From assembly GCA_004020645.1 (NCBI GenBank), contig SAQL01000001.1:275176-339175 (forward strand): DNA of 64,000 bases. Direction: 5' to 3'. Shown here piece after piece: positions 26,536-35,644 of this stretch (its first letter is position 1; every line of letters starts with the position of its first letter). Below the pieces are notes generated by a model, which did no database searches, was not told where the DNA came from, and saw nothing but the letters and a program-made list of their open reading frames with translations. This stretch comes from Mesorhizobium sp. Its GTDB lineage: Bacteria > Pseudomonadota > Alphaproteobacteria > Rhizobiales > Rhizobiaceae. Position numbers and translations under genes: made by a program.

Positions 26536-27012
26536 TCATCTGTCGAATATGGCGTCGAGCGGCAAATGAGATTTCACGATAGGGGATTTCAGCACGACGA
26601 AGCTGAAATATTTGTCGATGCCAATGTCCATTTCGACAAGGCGCTCCATGACCGTCTGGTATTCGGTGATTCCCGCTGTGACAAACTTCACCAGGTAGTC
26701 GTAGCCGCCTGAAACAAGATGGCATTCGATGACGGAATCGATCTTCTCGACGGTGGCAAGAAACCGCGCGAAGTCGTTCTGCCGATGGTTCCTGAGCGTG
26801 ATCTCGGTGAAGACCGTCAACGTCTGCCCGAGCTTGGAGACGTCGATCTGGGCGGAATAACCGGTGATGAAGCCTTCCGCCTGCAGCTTCTTGACCCGCA
26901 TCAGGCAGGGGCTCGGTGACAGATACACCAGCTCGGCAAGCTCGACGTTGGAGATGCGCCCGTTCTTTTGCAGCTCGGAGAGAATCTTGATGTCGATCTT
27001 GTCGAGCTTCAT
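26536..27012 (-). CDS. Lrp/AsnC-family transcriptional regulator
   Basis: This 158-residue protein has an N-terminal HTH (residues 3-55; ILSELQKNGRISNVELAELVYLSPSPCLMRVKKLQ) and a C-terminal RAM effector domain (about 65-150). Lrp-type proteins sense amino acids, and catabolic members are usually encoded beside the amino-acid gene they control. It follows the tartrate-type dehydrogenase gene by 10 bases, as the last gene of a minus-strand operon with that enzyme and an FAD oxidoreductase. It probably controls this operon and the convergent GNAT/aminotransferase operon in response to a pathway amino acid. Confidence 0.92.
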   Translation of the reverse strand: MKLDKIDIKILSELQKNGRISNVELAELVYLSPSPCLMRVKKLQAEGFITGYSAQIDVSKLGQTLTVFTEITLRNHRQNDFARFLATVEKIDSVIECHLVSGGYDYLVKFVTAGITEYQTVMERLVEMDIGIDKYFSFVVLKSPIVKSHLPLDAIFDR

Positions 27013-27022
27013 CAGAAACCTG

Positions 27023-28096
27023 TCACACGTTCGAACCGCGGATCGTCCGGCAAACGGCGTCCGTTACTTCCTGCGTGGTCGAGGTGCCACCAACGTCCGG
27101 CGTCAGCACGCCTTCCCTTGTCACCGATTCCACAGCGCGCATCAGCCGGCCGGCCGCTTCGCTTTCGCCCAGATGGTCGAGCATCTGGGCGGCGGTCCAG
27201 AAGGTGGCGACAGGGTTGGCGATACCTTTGCCGGCAATGTCGAACGCCGAGCCGTGGATAGGCTCGAACATCGAGGGATAGCGCCGCTCGGGATCAATAT
27301 TGGCGGTCGGTGCAACGCCGAGACTGCCCGCGAGCGCGCCTGCAAGGTCCGACAATATATCGGCGTGAAGATTGGTGGCGACGATCGTATCGAGGCTCCG
27401 TGGTTTCAGCGTCATACGCGTCGTCATAGCATCAACCAGCATCTTGCCCCACGTGACATCAGGGAATTCCCGTGCCACCTCGGCGGCGATTTCGTCCCAC
27501 ATTACCATGCCGTGACGCTGCGCGTTGGATTTCGTAACAACTGTCAGGAGCTTTCGCGGCCGTGACTGCGCCAGCCGGAATGCGTAGCGCATGATGCGGG
27601 TGACGCCGACGCGCGTGAAGATCGCGACCTCGGTTCCGACCTCCTCGGGGAGGCCGCGATGGGCGCGGCCGCCGTGGCCCGAATACTCGCCCTCGGAATT
27701 CTCCCGCACGATCACCCAATCCAGATCGCCAGGGCCAACGCCCGCCAGCGGCGAAACAATACCGGGCAATATCCTGGTCGGCCGCACGTTCGCGTACTGA
27801 TCAAAGCCTTGGCAAATCGGCAGCCGGAGCCCCCAGAGCGTGATGTCGTCGGGCACATCGGGAGCGCCGACCGCGCCAAAGAAGATGGCGTCGAAGCGCT
27901 TCAGTTGCGCCACACCGTCCTCGGGCATCATCCGACCATGGGCCTTGTAGTAGTCTGAGCCCCAGTCGAAGTGCTGGACGCGCAGCTTGAAGTCGCCGCA
28001 GCGCTCTTCAAGTGTCTCAAGCGCCTGGAGACCGGCGGCAATGACCTCTGGGCCGATCCCGTCGGCAGGAATGGCGGCAATCTCATATTCGCGCAT
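27023..28096 (-). CDS. Tartrate/D-malate dehydrogenase of the IDH family (TtuC-like)
   Basis: This 357-residue NAD-dependent beta-decarboxylating dehydrogenase has IAAIPADGIGPEV, HFDWGSDYYKAHGRMMPEDG, PICQGFDQYANVRP, RENSEGEYSGHGG, TKSNAQRHGM and EPIHGSAFDI. These are the hallmarks of the tartrate dehydrogenase (TTC) subgroup, which also acts on D-malate and oxaloglycolate. The ATG at 28096 gives the family N-terminus. It is the middle gene of the minus-strand FAD oxidoreductase, dehydrogenase and Lrp operon. Its presence in an amine locus is unexplained, and a paralogue lies at 20584. Confidence 0.88.
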   Translation of the reverse strand: MREYEIAAIPADGIGPEVIAAGLQALETLEERCGDFKLRVQHFDWGSDYYKAHGRMMPEDGVAQLKRFDAIFFGAVGAPDVPDDITLWGLRLPICQGFDQYANVRPTRILPGIVSPLAGVGPGDLDWVIVRENSEGEYSGHGGRAHRGLPEEVGTEVAIFTRVGVTRIMRYAFRLAQSRPRKLLTVVTKSNAQRHGMVMWDEIAAEVAREFPDVTWGKMLVDAMTTRMTLKPRSLDTIVATNLHADILSDLAGALAGSLGVAPTANIDPERRYPSMFEPIHGSAFDIAGKGIANPVATFWTAAQMLDHLGESEAAGRLMRAVESVTREGVLTPDVGGTSTTQEVTDAVCRTIRGSNV

Positions 28097-28174
28097 CGTC
28101 ACTTCCCCATTGTTTTCAGTGCCTCGCGGCCTCAATCTCATGTGGACCGGTTGGACGTTGGCAAATCGGTCTTC

Positions 28175-29500
28175 TCAGAATTCAGCGACCTTGCCCCACG
28201 CAGCGGTCTTCAGACGCTCCGGCCAATAGGGACGCGGATCGACGATCGGCTCGCTGCCGGTGATGATATCGGCGATCATATGCCCGGCGCCGGGGCCGAT
28301 CCCGAAGCCGTGACCGCTAAATCCCGCGGCGAGAAGGAAGCCCGGAATCCCCTCGATTTCACCGATTGCCGGGACGCCATCGGGCGTGCTGTCGACATAG
28401 CCCGCCCAAGCGTGAGAAATCGCGGTGCGCTGGAGCTCGGGCAGCAATTCGCAGGCTCTTTGATAGGTCAGCCGAATCTGCCTCATGTCAGGTTTGGGGT
28501 CGAGAATCCGATTCCGTTCCATTGGTGTCACGTCGTCAAGTGCCCATTTCCTCAGGCTTTCATGACCTTGACGCCAGCCCTCGAACGCTCCCGGGGCCAG
28601 ACTGCGCCAGCGGCGGGCGAACATGGGCACGAACTCGCGGCTGAACCTGAGCTGCTGCGGCGTTGGATCGACTCGCGCCCGCCCGCTGATCGCCAGCGCA
28701 TATCCACCGTTGCCGCGCCGCGTCAGCGAGACGCGCGCGGTATGCAGCGCATCCGGCAGGCCATTTGCGCCCGGCGATACGGCTAGAATGGACTGACGCA
28801 CGGCAGCTTGCGGGAAACGAATACCAAGCTGGTTGCAGAAGGAAGAAGCCCACGCGCCTCCGGCCATGACCACGGTCGTTGTCCGGATGGTTCCCGCTTC
28901 TGTAACGACGCCGCTGACTCGGCCGGCGCTCAACTCTATGCCGCGAGCCGCGCAATATTGATGTACGGAGCCGCCAGCCGCCATGATCCCAAGCGCGGCT
29001 ACAGGTACCGCCCTCGAGGTGTCTGCCGTTCCGTCAGTTGGCGAGAACACGCCGCCCTTCCATTTGCGGCCAGTCGCCTTGCCCCGTTCGGTGGCTTCTT
29101 CCGCGCTCAGCATATGCGTCGTGACGCCGACCGTCCTTGCAAAATCGCGCCACTTTGCCCAACCTGCGAGTTCATCGTCGTTCTGCGAGAGATAGAGCAG
29201 CCCGCAACGGCGAAAGCCGGTGTCTTCGCCAGTCTCCTGCGCCACTTGTTCCCAGAGATCGAGGCTCTTGGTTGCCATCGGCAACTCGCGCGCGTCACGA
29301 TTCTGCTGGCGGCACCAGCCCCAGTTGCGGCTGGACTGTTCGGCGGCAACGCGTCCTTTCTCCAGCAGGGCAACGCTGACGCCGCGGCGTGCGAGATAAT
29401 ATGCCGTGAATACGCCTACCACGCCGCCGCCGATGACGACGACGTCCGCCTCGCGAGGCAGGGAAGGGCTGGAATCGATGTGCATGAGCGGCGCGGGCAT
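28175..29500 (-). CDS. FAD-dependent DAO-fold oxidoreductase, SRNWGW subgroup (copy 1)
   Basis: This 441-residue flavoenzyme has the dinucleotide-binding motif VVVIGGGVVGVFTAYYLARRG at about residues 20-40 with the following Glu (LLEKG). SSRNWGWCRQQNRDARELP lies near residue 58, and GFSGHGFGIGPGAG near the C-terminus closes over the flavin. The first and last motifs are shared with the proteins at 44267 and 60002. DAO-fold enzymes oxidise amino-acid or secondary-amine C-N bonds (DadA, opine oxidase B, sarcosine oxidase). It is first in the operon with the tartrate-type dehydrogenase and Lrp genes. Substrate not known; it may transfer electrons to oxygen or a quinone. Confidence 0.85.
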   Translation of the reverse strand: MPAPLMHIDSSPSLPREADVVVIGGGVVGVFTAYYLARRGVSVALLEKGRVAAEQSSRNWGWCRQQNRDARELPMATKSLDLWEQVAQETGEDTGFRRCGLLYLSQNDDELAGWAKWRDFARTVGVTTHMLSAEEATERGKATGRKWKGGVFSPTDGTADTSRAVPVAALGIMAAGGSVHQYCAARGIELSAGRVSGVVTEAGTIRTTTVVMAGGAWASSFCNQLGIRFPQAAVRQSILAVSPGANGLPDALHTARVSLTRRGNGGYALAISGRARVDPTPQQLRFSREFVPMFARRWRSLAPGAFEGWRQGHESLRKWALDDVTPMERNRILDPKPDMRQIRLTYQRACELLPELQRTAISHAWAGYVDSTPDGVPAIGEIEGIPGFLLAAGFSGHGFGIGPGAGHMIADIITGSEPIVDPRPYWPERLKTAAWGKVAEF

Positions 29501-29669
29501 GGATGGGGACTCCGGTAATTTGAAGCATCCTAGCTTGCCGCCTGCAGAGGCAGGCCGCGAAGTTTGTGCCTGGACGGAATATCGTGCGGTTAGCGGCCTC
29601 TAGGACGGGCAATTGTTGCGCGAAAAGCTCGCTGTCACCGGGGCAAGCAGGAGTACACTTCATGCTGTC

Positions 29670-29870
29670 CCGTCATCCACGGCATGGCTATTCAGGGCGC
29701 GGCGCACAGTTGCCGACCCTGATCGGCAGTGCCTTGGCCGACATTGCGATGGGCCGCACGGACACCGATCCGCTCGACCGCATCCTGGCACACGGTGCCG
29801 ACGCACGCCGGAAGCCCTGATTCCTGCCCGTCGTGGGGCCCATTACCGCATGAAGGATATGGTTGCCTGA
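29670..29870 (+). pseudogene. C-terminal remnant of a PuuB-like FAD oxidoreductase
   Basis: In one frame this reads GYSGRGAQLPTLIGSALADIAMGRTD; after a shift near 29790, HTVPTHAGSP and finally RMKDMVA in further frames. Joined together, they follow the last 60 residues of the intact enzyme at 49701-50978 (GYSGHGAQLSTLIGNVLADIAMGRTD ... TGKPWFLP ... YRLKDLLA). At least two frameshifts are needed and there is no 5' part, so it is a dead fragment, most likely the tail of a once complete paralogue just upstream of the importer operon. Quoted segments are broken for brevity. Confidence 0.72.
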
Positions 29871-30284
29871 TCATGTCGCGGACGCCGAACAGCTGCAGAG
29901 TGAAATGCCGAACTGGACGTTCTTTTCAGAAGTTCCTGCCGCGCGAGGGCCAAGTTTCGATGACTCTGCGGAAACAAAACAGTCAAACTGGCTGAAAGAA
30001 CGGAGCAACCCCTTCCTTATGGCAGGCAAGCTCCAGAGGACTTCCGATAGGCTGGCTTACGCTTTCGGAGAGTTCTCCAAGAAAAGGGAACAGTGTCCGG
30101 TACACGGACCGGATTTCATCAAGGGAGCCGCCAAGATGAGCAGAATCCGTTTCTCGCAGCCTCAGGGCGCGAAGCGCCGAGATGGCCAGACGACGGCCGC
30201 TACGGTGAGGCGCTTCTGCTCAAAGGGCGATGATGCGGTCCGCAACAGCGTGGACCCGCTCGGTTGAAAGGGGAGGTGATCTCG
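29871..30284. other. Leader region of the first importer operon
   Basis: About 410 bases between the oxidoreductase remnant and the ATPase gene. An open frame crosses most of it but has no family character; a 43-codon ATG frame at 30136-30267 is also unconvincing. The operon promoter should be here. No clear dyad operator was seen. Confidence 0.45.
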
Positions 30285-31949
30285 ATGATCGCAAGCATTC
30301 AGGCTGTAGCCCCCCACGATGTGGCGCTTTCGATACGCGACCTCACGGTGAATTTGCCGGACGGCATGGAACGGACTCATGCCGTCGAGAACATCTCCTT
30401 TGATCTGAAGCGCGGCCAGATCCTGTGCATCATCGGCGAATCCGGATCGGGAAAGTCTGTCACAGCCAATGCGATCATGGGGCTTCTGCCCAAGGTGATC
30501 CGCGTCTCCTCGGGCGCCATCCAGCTGGATGGGATGAACATCATAGGCCTGTCGCCCGACAAGCTGCGCAGCTTACGCGGCCGGGTTGTCTCGATGATTT
30601 TCCAGGATCCGCTCTCGGCACTCAACCCGCTGATGACGGTGGGCGCGCAGATCGACGAAGTCATCGCGGCGCATGGCGTCGGCACCCCGAAATCCCGTCG
30701 CGGCCGCGCTGTCGAGTTGCTGACCGAGGTGGGGCTGCCCGACCCCGAAATCATGTATCATCAGTATCCGTTCCGGCTTTCTGGCGGGCAGCGGCAGCGG
30801 GTTATGATCGCCATGGCGCTGGCGCTTGAACCCACGATCCTGATCGCGGATGAACCGACGACCGCGCTCGACGTGACCACACAGGCACAGATTCTGGAGC
30901 TGATCCGCGACATTCAGCGCCGCAAGGGCATGAGCGTCATGTTCATCACCCACGACTTCGGGGTGGTGGCCGAGATCGCCGACAGCGTCGTCGTGATGGA
31001 GAAGGGCCACATCGTTGAGCAGGGTAGCGCTCAACAGGTCCTGAATTCGCCTGGCCATCCCTACACAAGGCGCCTTATCGCGGCCGTCCCGCGCCTGACC
31101 GGCGAGGACCGCGTTCCTCTGGAGACGGCCAACAAAGCGCCGATCCTGAAGGTCGAAGGCCTGGTGAAGACCTACCGCAGCGGCAGTTCCCTGTTTGGCT
31201 CGCAGCGCGTCGTGCCCGCGGTCAACGAGGTCTCGTTCGATCTGGCGCCCGGGCGCACGCTGGGCGTTGTCGGCGAAAGCGGTTCCGGCAAATCGTCGCT
31301 TGGCCGGCTTTTGATCAAGCTGCTGGACAGCGACGGCGGCGGGATTCTGTTCGAGGGCCGCGACATCGCCAAGCTTTCCGAAGCCGAATTCCGCCCGCTG
31401 CGGCCGCGGGTTCAGATGATCTTCCAGGATCCCTTCGCCTCGCTCAACCCGCGCTCGACGATCGGCCACATCCTGACCGTTGGCCCAGTCGCGCACGGGA
31501 CGCCCTATGCCCAGGCGCGTGATGAGGCGAAGGCGCTCCTGGCTCATGTCGGACTCGATGCCGGCGCCTTTGGTCGCTTTCCGCATGAATTTTCCGGTGG
31601 GCAGCGCCAGCGCATAGGCATTGCTCGGGCGCTGATGTTCAAACCGAAGCTGCTGATCGCCGACGAAGCTGTGTCGGCGCTCGACGTGTCGATCCAGGCC
31701 CAGATCCTGCAGCTGCTCGACCAGATCCAGCGGGAGACCGGCGTGTCGATGATCTTCATCACCCACGATCTGCGCGTCGCCAGCCAGATCTGCGACGAAA
31801 TCGCGGTGATGCAGAAAGGGCGGATCGTAGAACGCGGTCCTCCCTCGCAAATCTTCCTCGACCCGCAATCAGCCTACACACGTGAGCTGGTGGCGGCGAT
31901 TCCTGGAGAGCAGCCGGGGTCTACCCGTCCGGTTGCAGCAAATGGGTAA
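30285..31949 (+). CDS. Peptide/opine-type ABC importer, fused double ATPase (DppD-DppF-like), operon A
   Basis: This 554-residue protein contains two complete ABC domains. The first has Walker A GESGSGKS at residues 51-58, LSGGQRQR near 165 and ILIADEPTT near 185; the second has GESGSGKS near 330, FSGGQRQR near 435 and LLIADEAVS. Each is followed by the oligopeptide-type C-terminal region ([13 protein letters not shown]). One polypeptide thus supplies both ATP-binding sites for the two permeases encoded downstream. ATG at 30285 has GGGGAGGTGA just upstream; an in-frame TTG at 30264 is less likely. A paralogue is encoded at 56981. Confidence 0.93.
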   Translation: MIASIQAVAPHDVALSIRDLTVNLPDGMERTHAVENISFDLKRGQILCIIGESGSGKSVTANAIMGLLPKVIRVSSGAIQLDGMNIIGLSPDKLRSLRGRVVSMIFQDPLSALNPLMTVGAQIDEVIAAHGVGTPKSRRGRAVELLTEVGLPDPEIMYHQYPFRLSGGQRQRVMIAMALALEPTILIADEPTTALDVTTQAQILELIRDIQRRKGMSVMFITHDFGVVAEIADSVVVMEKGHIVEQGSAQQVLNSPGHPYTRRLIAAVPRLTGEDRVPLETANKAPILKVEGLVKTYRSGSSLFGSQRVVPAVNEVSFDLAPGRTLGVVGESGSGKSSLGRLLIKLLDSDGGGILFEGRDIAKLSEAEFRPLRPRVQMIFQDPFASLNPRSTIGHILTVGPVAHGTPYAQARDEAKALLAHVGLDAGAFGRFPHEFSGGQRQRIGIARALMFKPKLLIADEAVSALDVSIQAQILQLLDQIQRETGVSMIFITHDLRVASQICDEIAVMQKGRIVERGPPSQIFLDPQSAYTRELVAAIPGEQPGSTRPVAANG

Positions 31950-31987
31950 GAGCCACGGCGGATACCGCCAGAACAAGGGGAATTCCA

Positions 31988-33658
31988 ATGACTGAACGCT
32001 CAGACACCAAATCAAACTACTCGCGGCGCGATGCACTGCGGTTGATGGCGATAGGCGGGGCGGCAGGCCTCATTGCGCCCAATCTGTTGGGCAAACCCGC
32101 CTTCGCCCAGAACCCGCCAGCCAGCCCAACCGGTCGCGTCGTCGTCGGTCTCTCGCAGGAGCCCACCGTATTCAATCCGTTGATGCCGCATATCGAGGCC
32201 GATGAGGCTGTGCATTTCTCGGTATTTGATGCACTCGTTCGCATGGACCCGAAGGGCGTTCTTCAACCCAATCTTGTGGTCGAAGTGCCCAGCCAGAAAA
32301 ACGGCGGCATTTCAGAGGACGGACTTGTGTGGCGCATCCGCCTGCGTGACGACGTCCGCTGGCACGACGGCAAGCCCTTCACGGCCGAAGACGTGAAATT
32401 CACACTTGAGCTCATCACCAATCCGAAATTCCGCGCGTGGCGCACGGCGGGCCATTCGCTGGTGCGCGATATCAAGGTGGTTTCGCCGACCGAGCTGACC
32501 TGGCGGATGGAGGAGGCTTTCGCCCCCTACCAGTCGTTTCTCGCCGAAACTTTCATGGTTCCCAAGCACATCCTCGAGAAAGAGGCCGATCCCAACGCCG
32601 CCGCCTTCAATCAGGCGCCTGTCGGCACTGGCGCATTCAAGTGGGCGCAGCGCGTTGCCGGCGATCATATCGAACTCGTCGCGAACGCGGATTATGCCGG
32701 GGAGGGCCCCTATTTGGAGCGGCTCGTCTTCAAATACATCCCCGACATGACGGTGCTCTACACCCAGTTCAAGAGCGGCGACATCGATCTTGTCGACCAG
32801 GCATTCATAACCGCCGACCACTACGCGGAAGCCAGCCAACTATCGGATCGTGTGGTCAAGCTGGAGCCTGGGGCATCGGTCGAGTCGATCTATCTCAATC
32901 TTGAGAAGCCGCAATTCAAGGACCCGGCGGTCCGTCAGGCGCTCTACGCGGCAATCGACAGGAAAGCGATCCTCGAAGCACTTTATTACGGGGTCCACAA
33001 GCCGACCGAGACGTTCATGCCGCAGAATTCCTACTACTACAATCCGAACCTGCCGGCACAGGAGTTCAACCTCGAGCGCGCGGGCCAGATCCTCGACGAG
33101 GCCGGCTGGGTACCCGGAGCCGATGGAATACGGGTGAAGGATGGGGTGCGTCTGTCGTTCGCCAACTCCACCACTTCCGGCAACCACCTGCGCGAGCAGA
33201 CGCAGCAGTTCCTGCAGCAGACATTCGCCGAGATCGGGGTCGAGATGACCATCTCGAACCTGCCGGCCGCCGTCATGTGGGGGGATTTCTGGCTGAAATC
33301 GCAGTTCGAGTCAGCCATCTCCGGTGTAACCAATGTCATTGCGGGCGACCCCGACGTTTCCAACCGCCTGCACACCAAGGCGATCGTCGCCAAGGGCGGA
33401 AAGGGCTCGAACACAGGCCAATACTCCAACCCGGAGGTCGATGCGCTGCTCGAGAAGGGCGCCCGCACCTTCGATCGGGAACAGCGGCGCGCCATCTATC
33501 TGCGCGTGCAGGAAATCGTTCGTCAGGATCTGCCGTTCCTGCCTCTGTTTGCCTACACCAACGTGTTCGGCCGCAAGCAAGGGCTGGAGGGTTTCGAGGC
33601 AAATTCCAACACCCGCGTCGCATCCTGGCATGCCGCCGGATGGTATTGGAAGGACTGA
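31988..33658 (+). CDS. Peptide/opine-type ABC importer, substrate-binding protein (SBP_bac_5), operon A
   Basis: This 556-residue exported protein has a Tat-like signal, SRRDALRLMAIGGAAGL near residues 13-29, ending in KPAFAQ. The mature part has the family 5 landmarks VGLSQEPTVFNPLM, WRIRLRDDVRWHDGKPFTAEDV and VGTGAFKW, and ends with DTW/ASWHAAGWYWKD. It delivers peptides, opines or related amine conjugates to the permeases. It is the same length as its paralogue at 61409. It starts 38 bases after the ATPase gene and is followed by a GC-rich hairpin ahead of the permease genes. Confidence 0.92.
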   Translation: MTERSDTKSNYSRRDALRLMAIGGAAGLIAPNLLGKPAFAQNPPASPTGRVVVGLSQEPTVFNPLMPHIEADEAVHFSVFDALVRMDPKGVLQPNLVVEVPSQKNGGISEDGLVWRIRLRDDVRWHDGKPFTAEDVKFTLELITNPKFRAWRTAGHSLVRDIKVVSPTELTWRMEEAFAPYQSFLAETFMVPKHILEKEADPNAAAFNQAPVGTGAFKWAQRVAGDHIELVANADYAGEGPYLERLVFKYIPDMTVLYTQFKSGDIDLVDQAFITADHYAEASQLSDRVVKLEPGASVESIYLNLEKPQFKDPAVRQALYAAIDRKAILEALYYGVHKPTETFMPQNSYYYNPNLPAQEFNLERAGQILDEAGWVPGADGIRVKDGVRLSFANSTTSGNHLREQTQQFLQQTFAEIGVEMTISNLPAAVMWGDFWLKSQFESAISGVTNVIAGDPDVSNRLHTKAIVAKGGKGSNTGQYSNPEVDALLEKGARTFDREQRRAIYLRVQEIVRQDLPFLPLFAYTNVFGRKQGLEGFEANSNTRVASWHAAGWYWKD

Positions 33659-33667
33659 CTTACATAC

Positions 33668-33692
33668 GCCGCCGCCGCCTCGCGGCGGCGGC
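33668..33692 (+). terminator. GC-rich hairpin after the binding-protein gene
   Basis: GCCGCCGCCGC (33668-33678) pairs with GCGGCGGCGGC (33682-33692) around a CTC loop, 9 bases after the stop. No T run follows, so it probably acts as an mRNA stabiliser or partial attenuator that favours binding protein over permease. Confidence 0.55.
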
Positions 33693-33727
33693 CAGTCTTC
33701 GGCGCTGTCTTGAAAGAGGAGAGTTGA

Positions 33728-34678
33728 ATGCGCGGCTTCCTGCTGAACCGGCTCTCGCAGAGCCTCATCCTGCTCCTGATCGTCTCGGTCATCGGGTTCC
33801 TCGTGCTGAACCTGCTACCGGGCGGGCCGCTGGCGCAATTCGGGCTCGATCCCGGCATGACGCAGGACGATCTCGAGCGCCTGAAAGAGCAATTGGGGCT
33901 GAACCGTCCGCTTTTAATCCAATATCTCGACTGGGCCTGGCGGCTTCTCCAGGGCGACTGGGGCCACTCCTTTCGCGACGGCGCGCCTGTGCTGGCAGTG
34001 ATTGGCCGGCATGTCCTCGCGACGCTGCTGCTGATGGGTACGTCCACCGCGATTGCGATCGCGATCGGCACCTGGATCGGTATCCGCGGCGCCACGCACC
34101 GCTATTCGCTGTTCGACCATGTGGCGACGGTCGGCGCCATGGTCGCGCTGTCGATCCCGACCTTCTGGTTCGGGCTCGTCGGCATCTACATCTTCTCCCT
34201 GCAGCTGGGCTGGCTGCCTGCAGGCAACATGTACACGATCGGCGACGGTTCGGTCTTGAACTACCTGCATCACCTGATCCTGCCAAGCATCGTGCTGTCG
34301 CTGGTGCATGTCGCGATCTGGAGCCGCTACATGCGCACGGCGATGCTCGACGCCATCAGCCAGGATTTTGTCAACACCGCCCGCGCCAAGGGCCTGAGCG
34401 AGCGCCGAGTCATAATGAAGCACGTCGTCGGCAATGCGCTTTTGCCGATGATCACACTGGCCGGGGTGCAGCTTCCCAGCATCCTGACCGGCGCGCTGGT
34501 GACGGAGACGGTGTTTACCTGGCCGGGGATGGGTCGACTGTTCCTCGACAGCCTCGGCTACAGCGACTACCCGGTCGTGATGGGACTGCTGATGTTCTCA
34601 GCCATCCTCGTCATTCTCGGCAACCTGATCGCAGATATTGCCGTGGCGATCGTCGACCCGCGCATTCGTCTGGGTTGA
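33728..34678 (+). CDS. Peptide/opine-type ABC importer permease (DppB-like), operon A
   Basis: This 316-residue inner-membrane permease has about six transmembrane helices. It begins with RGFLLNRLSQSLILLLIVSVIGF and has a periplasmic loop with GLDPGMTQDDLERLKEQLGLNRP, typical of the DppB/OppB N-terminal region, and the ATPase-docking loop near DFVNTARAKGLSERRVI. GAGGAG precedes the ATG. It pairs with the DppC-like subunit encoded 35 bases downstream. Its closest relative in the window is the partial gene at 63140. Confidence 0.92.
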   Translation: MRGFLLNRLSQSLILLLIVSVIGFLVLNLLPGGPLAQFGLDPGMTQDDLERLKEQLGLNRPLLIQYLDWAWRLLQGDWGHSFRDGAPVLAVIGRHVLATLLLMGTSTAIAIAIGTWIGIRGATHRYSLFDHVATVGAMVALSIPTFWFGLVGIYIFSLQLGWLPAGNMYTIGDGSVLNYLHHLILPSIVLSLVHVAIWSRYMRTAMLDAISQDFVNTARAKGLSERRVIMKHVVGNALLPMITLAGVQLPSILTGALVTETVFTWPGMGRLFLDSLGYSDYPVVMGLLMFSAILVILGNLIADIAVAIVDPRIRLG

Positions 34679-34713
34679 GCGCGTAACCTCACGCCCAACA
34701 GGAGGCACCCGAA

Positions 34714-35592
34714 ATGACCGCTCTCGTCGCAAATGCAGGACCAAGCCGCTGGTGGCGCAGCCGCACCGTGCGCCGTTTTACGAGCCATCATCTGGCGTTG
34801 CTGGGGGTGGCGATGATCACCCTTCTCACGCTGGCATGCGTCTTCGGCCCCCACCTGCTTCCGTATGATTCACTCTATATCGATCTGCGCGCCCGCTTTT
34901 CACCGCCGCTGACCGGCGACCACTATCTCGGGACCGACCCGCTGGGGCGGGACGTGGCCGCGCGACTGTTCATGGCGGGGAGAACCTCACTGCTGGTGGC
35001 TTTCTTTGCCATGCTGCTGTCGACGCTGATCGGAACTCTCGTCGGCGTGATCGCGGGCTACCGCGGCGGCTGGATCGGCGCAGCGCTGATGCGCACGGTC
35101 GACGGCTTCCTGTCATTCCCCTCCATCTTCCTGCTGCTGGCCTTGGCCGCGGCACTGAAGCCGAGCCCCGCTATGGTCACCGTCATCGTCGCAGTCACCA
35201 GCTGGATGGAGGTAGCCCGAATTGTCGAGGCCGAGGTGCGGTCGTTGCGCGAGCGCGAGTTTGTGCTGGCCGGGCGCATGCTGGGACTGAGCGGCGCGCA
35301 TATCATGTTCCGCGAGGTCCTGCCCAACGCCGTGGGTCCGATCATCGTGGCTGCTACATTGACAGTTGCACACGCGATCCTGCTGGAAGCCTATATCAGT
35401 TTCCTGGGTTATGGCATTCAGCCGCCGCTGCCCAGCTGGGGCAACATGCTCGAGGGCGCCCAGCAGTATCTGGACAGTGCGCCCTGGCTGGCGATCATTC
35501 CCGGGGCCGCCATCACCATGGCCGTGACAAGCTTCAATTTCATCGGCGACGGGCTGCGTGATGCGCTCGACGTGCGAGACGACCGTGTCTGA
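34714..35592 (+). CDS. Peptide/opine-type ABC importer permease (DppC-like), operon A
   Basis: This 292-residue membrane protein has an N-terminal transmembrane segment, then HYLGTDPLGRDVAARLFMAGR, the hallmark of DppC/OppC subunits, and the ATPase-docking loop around EREFVLAGRMLGLSGAHIMF. The C-terminal LPSWGNMLEGAQQYLDSAPW is standard. AGGAGG precedes the ATG. It completes the importer. The next gene, 52 bases on, encodes an FAD oxidoreductase, suggesting the transported compound is oxidised at a C-N bond after entry. Confidence 0.92.
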   Translation: MTALVANAGPSRWWRSRTVRRFTSHHLALLGVAMITLLTLACVFGPHLLPYDSLYIDLRARFSPPLTGDHYLGTDPLGRDVAARLFMAGRTSLLVAFFAMLLSTLIGTLVGVIAGYRGGWIGAALMRTVDGFLSFPSIFLLLALAAALKPSPAMVTVIVAVTSWMEVARIVEAEVRSLREREFVLAGRMLGLSGAHIMFREVLPNAVGPIIVAATLTVAHAILLEAYISFLGYGIQPPLPSWGNMLEGAQQYLDSAPWLAIIPGAAITMAVTSFNFIGDGLRDALDVRDDRV

Positions 35593-35644
35593 TCTGTCTA
35601 CATGACTCGACCACCCTCCTGAAACCGCAACGAGAAGTCAGCAC

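Noticed and set aside
29863..30267. 134-codon plus-strand frame upstream of the importer operon
   Set aside because: No recognisable motif, no ribosome-binding site at the start, and it overlaps the oxidoreductase remnant; more likely leader DNA.
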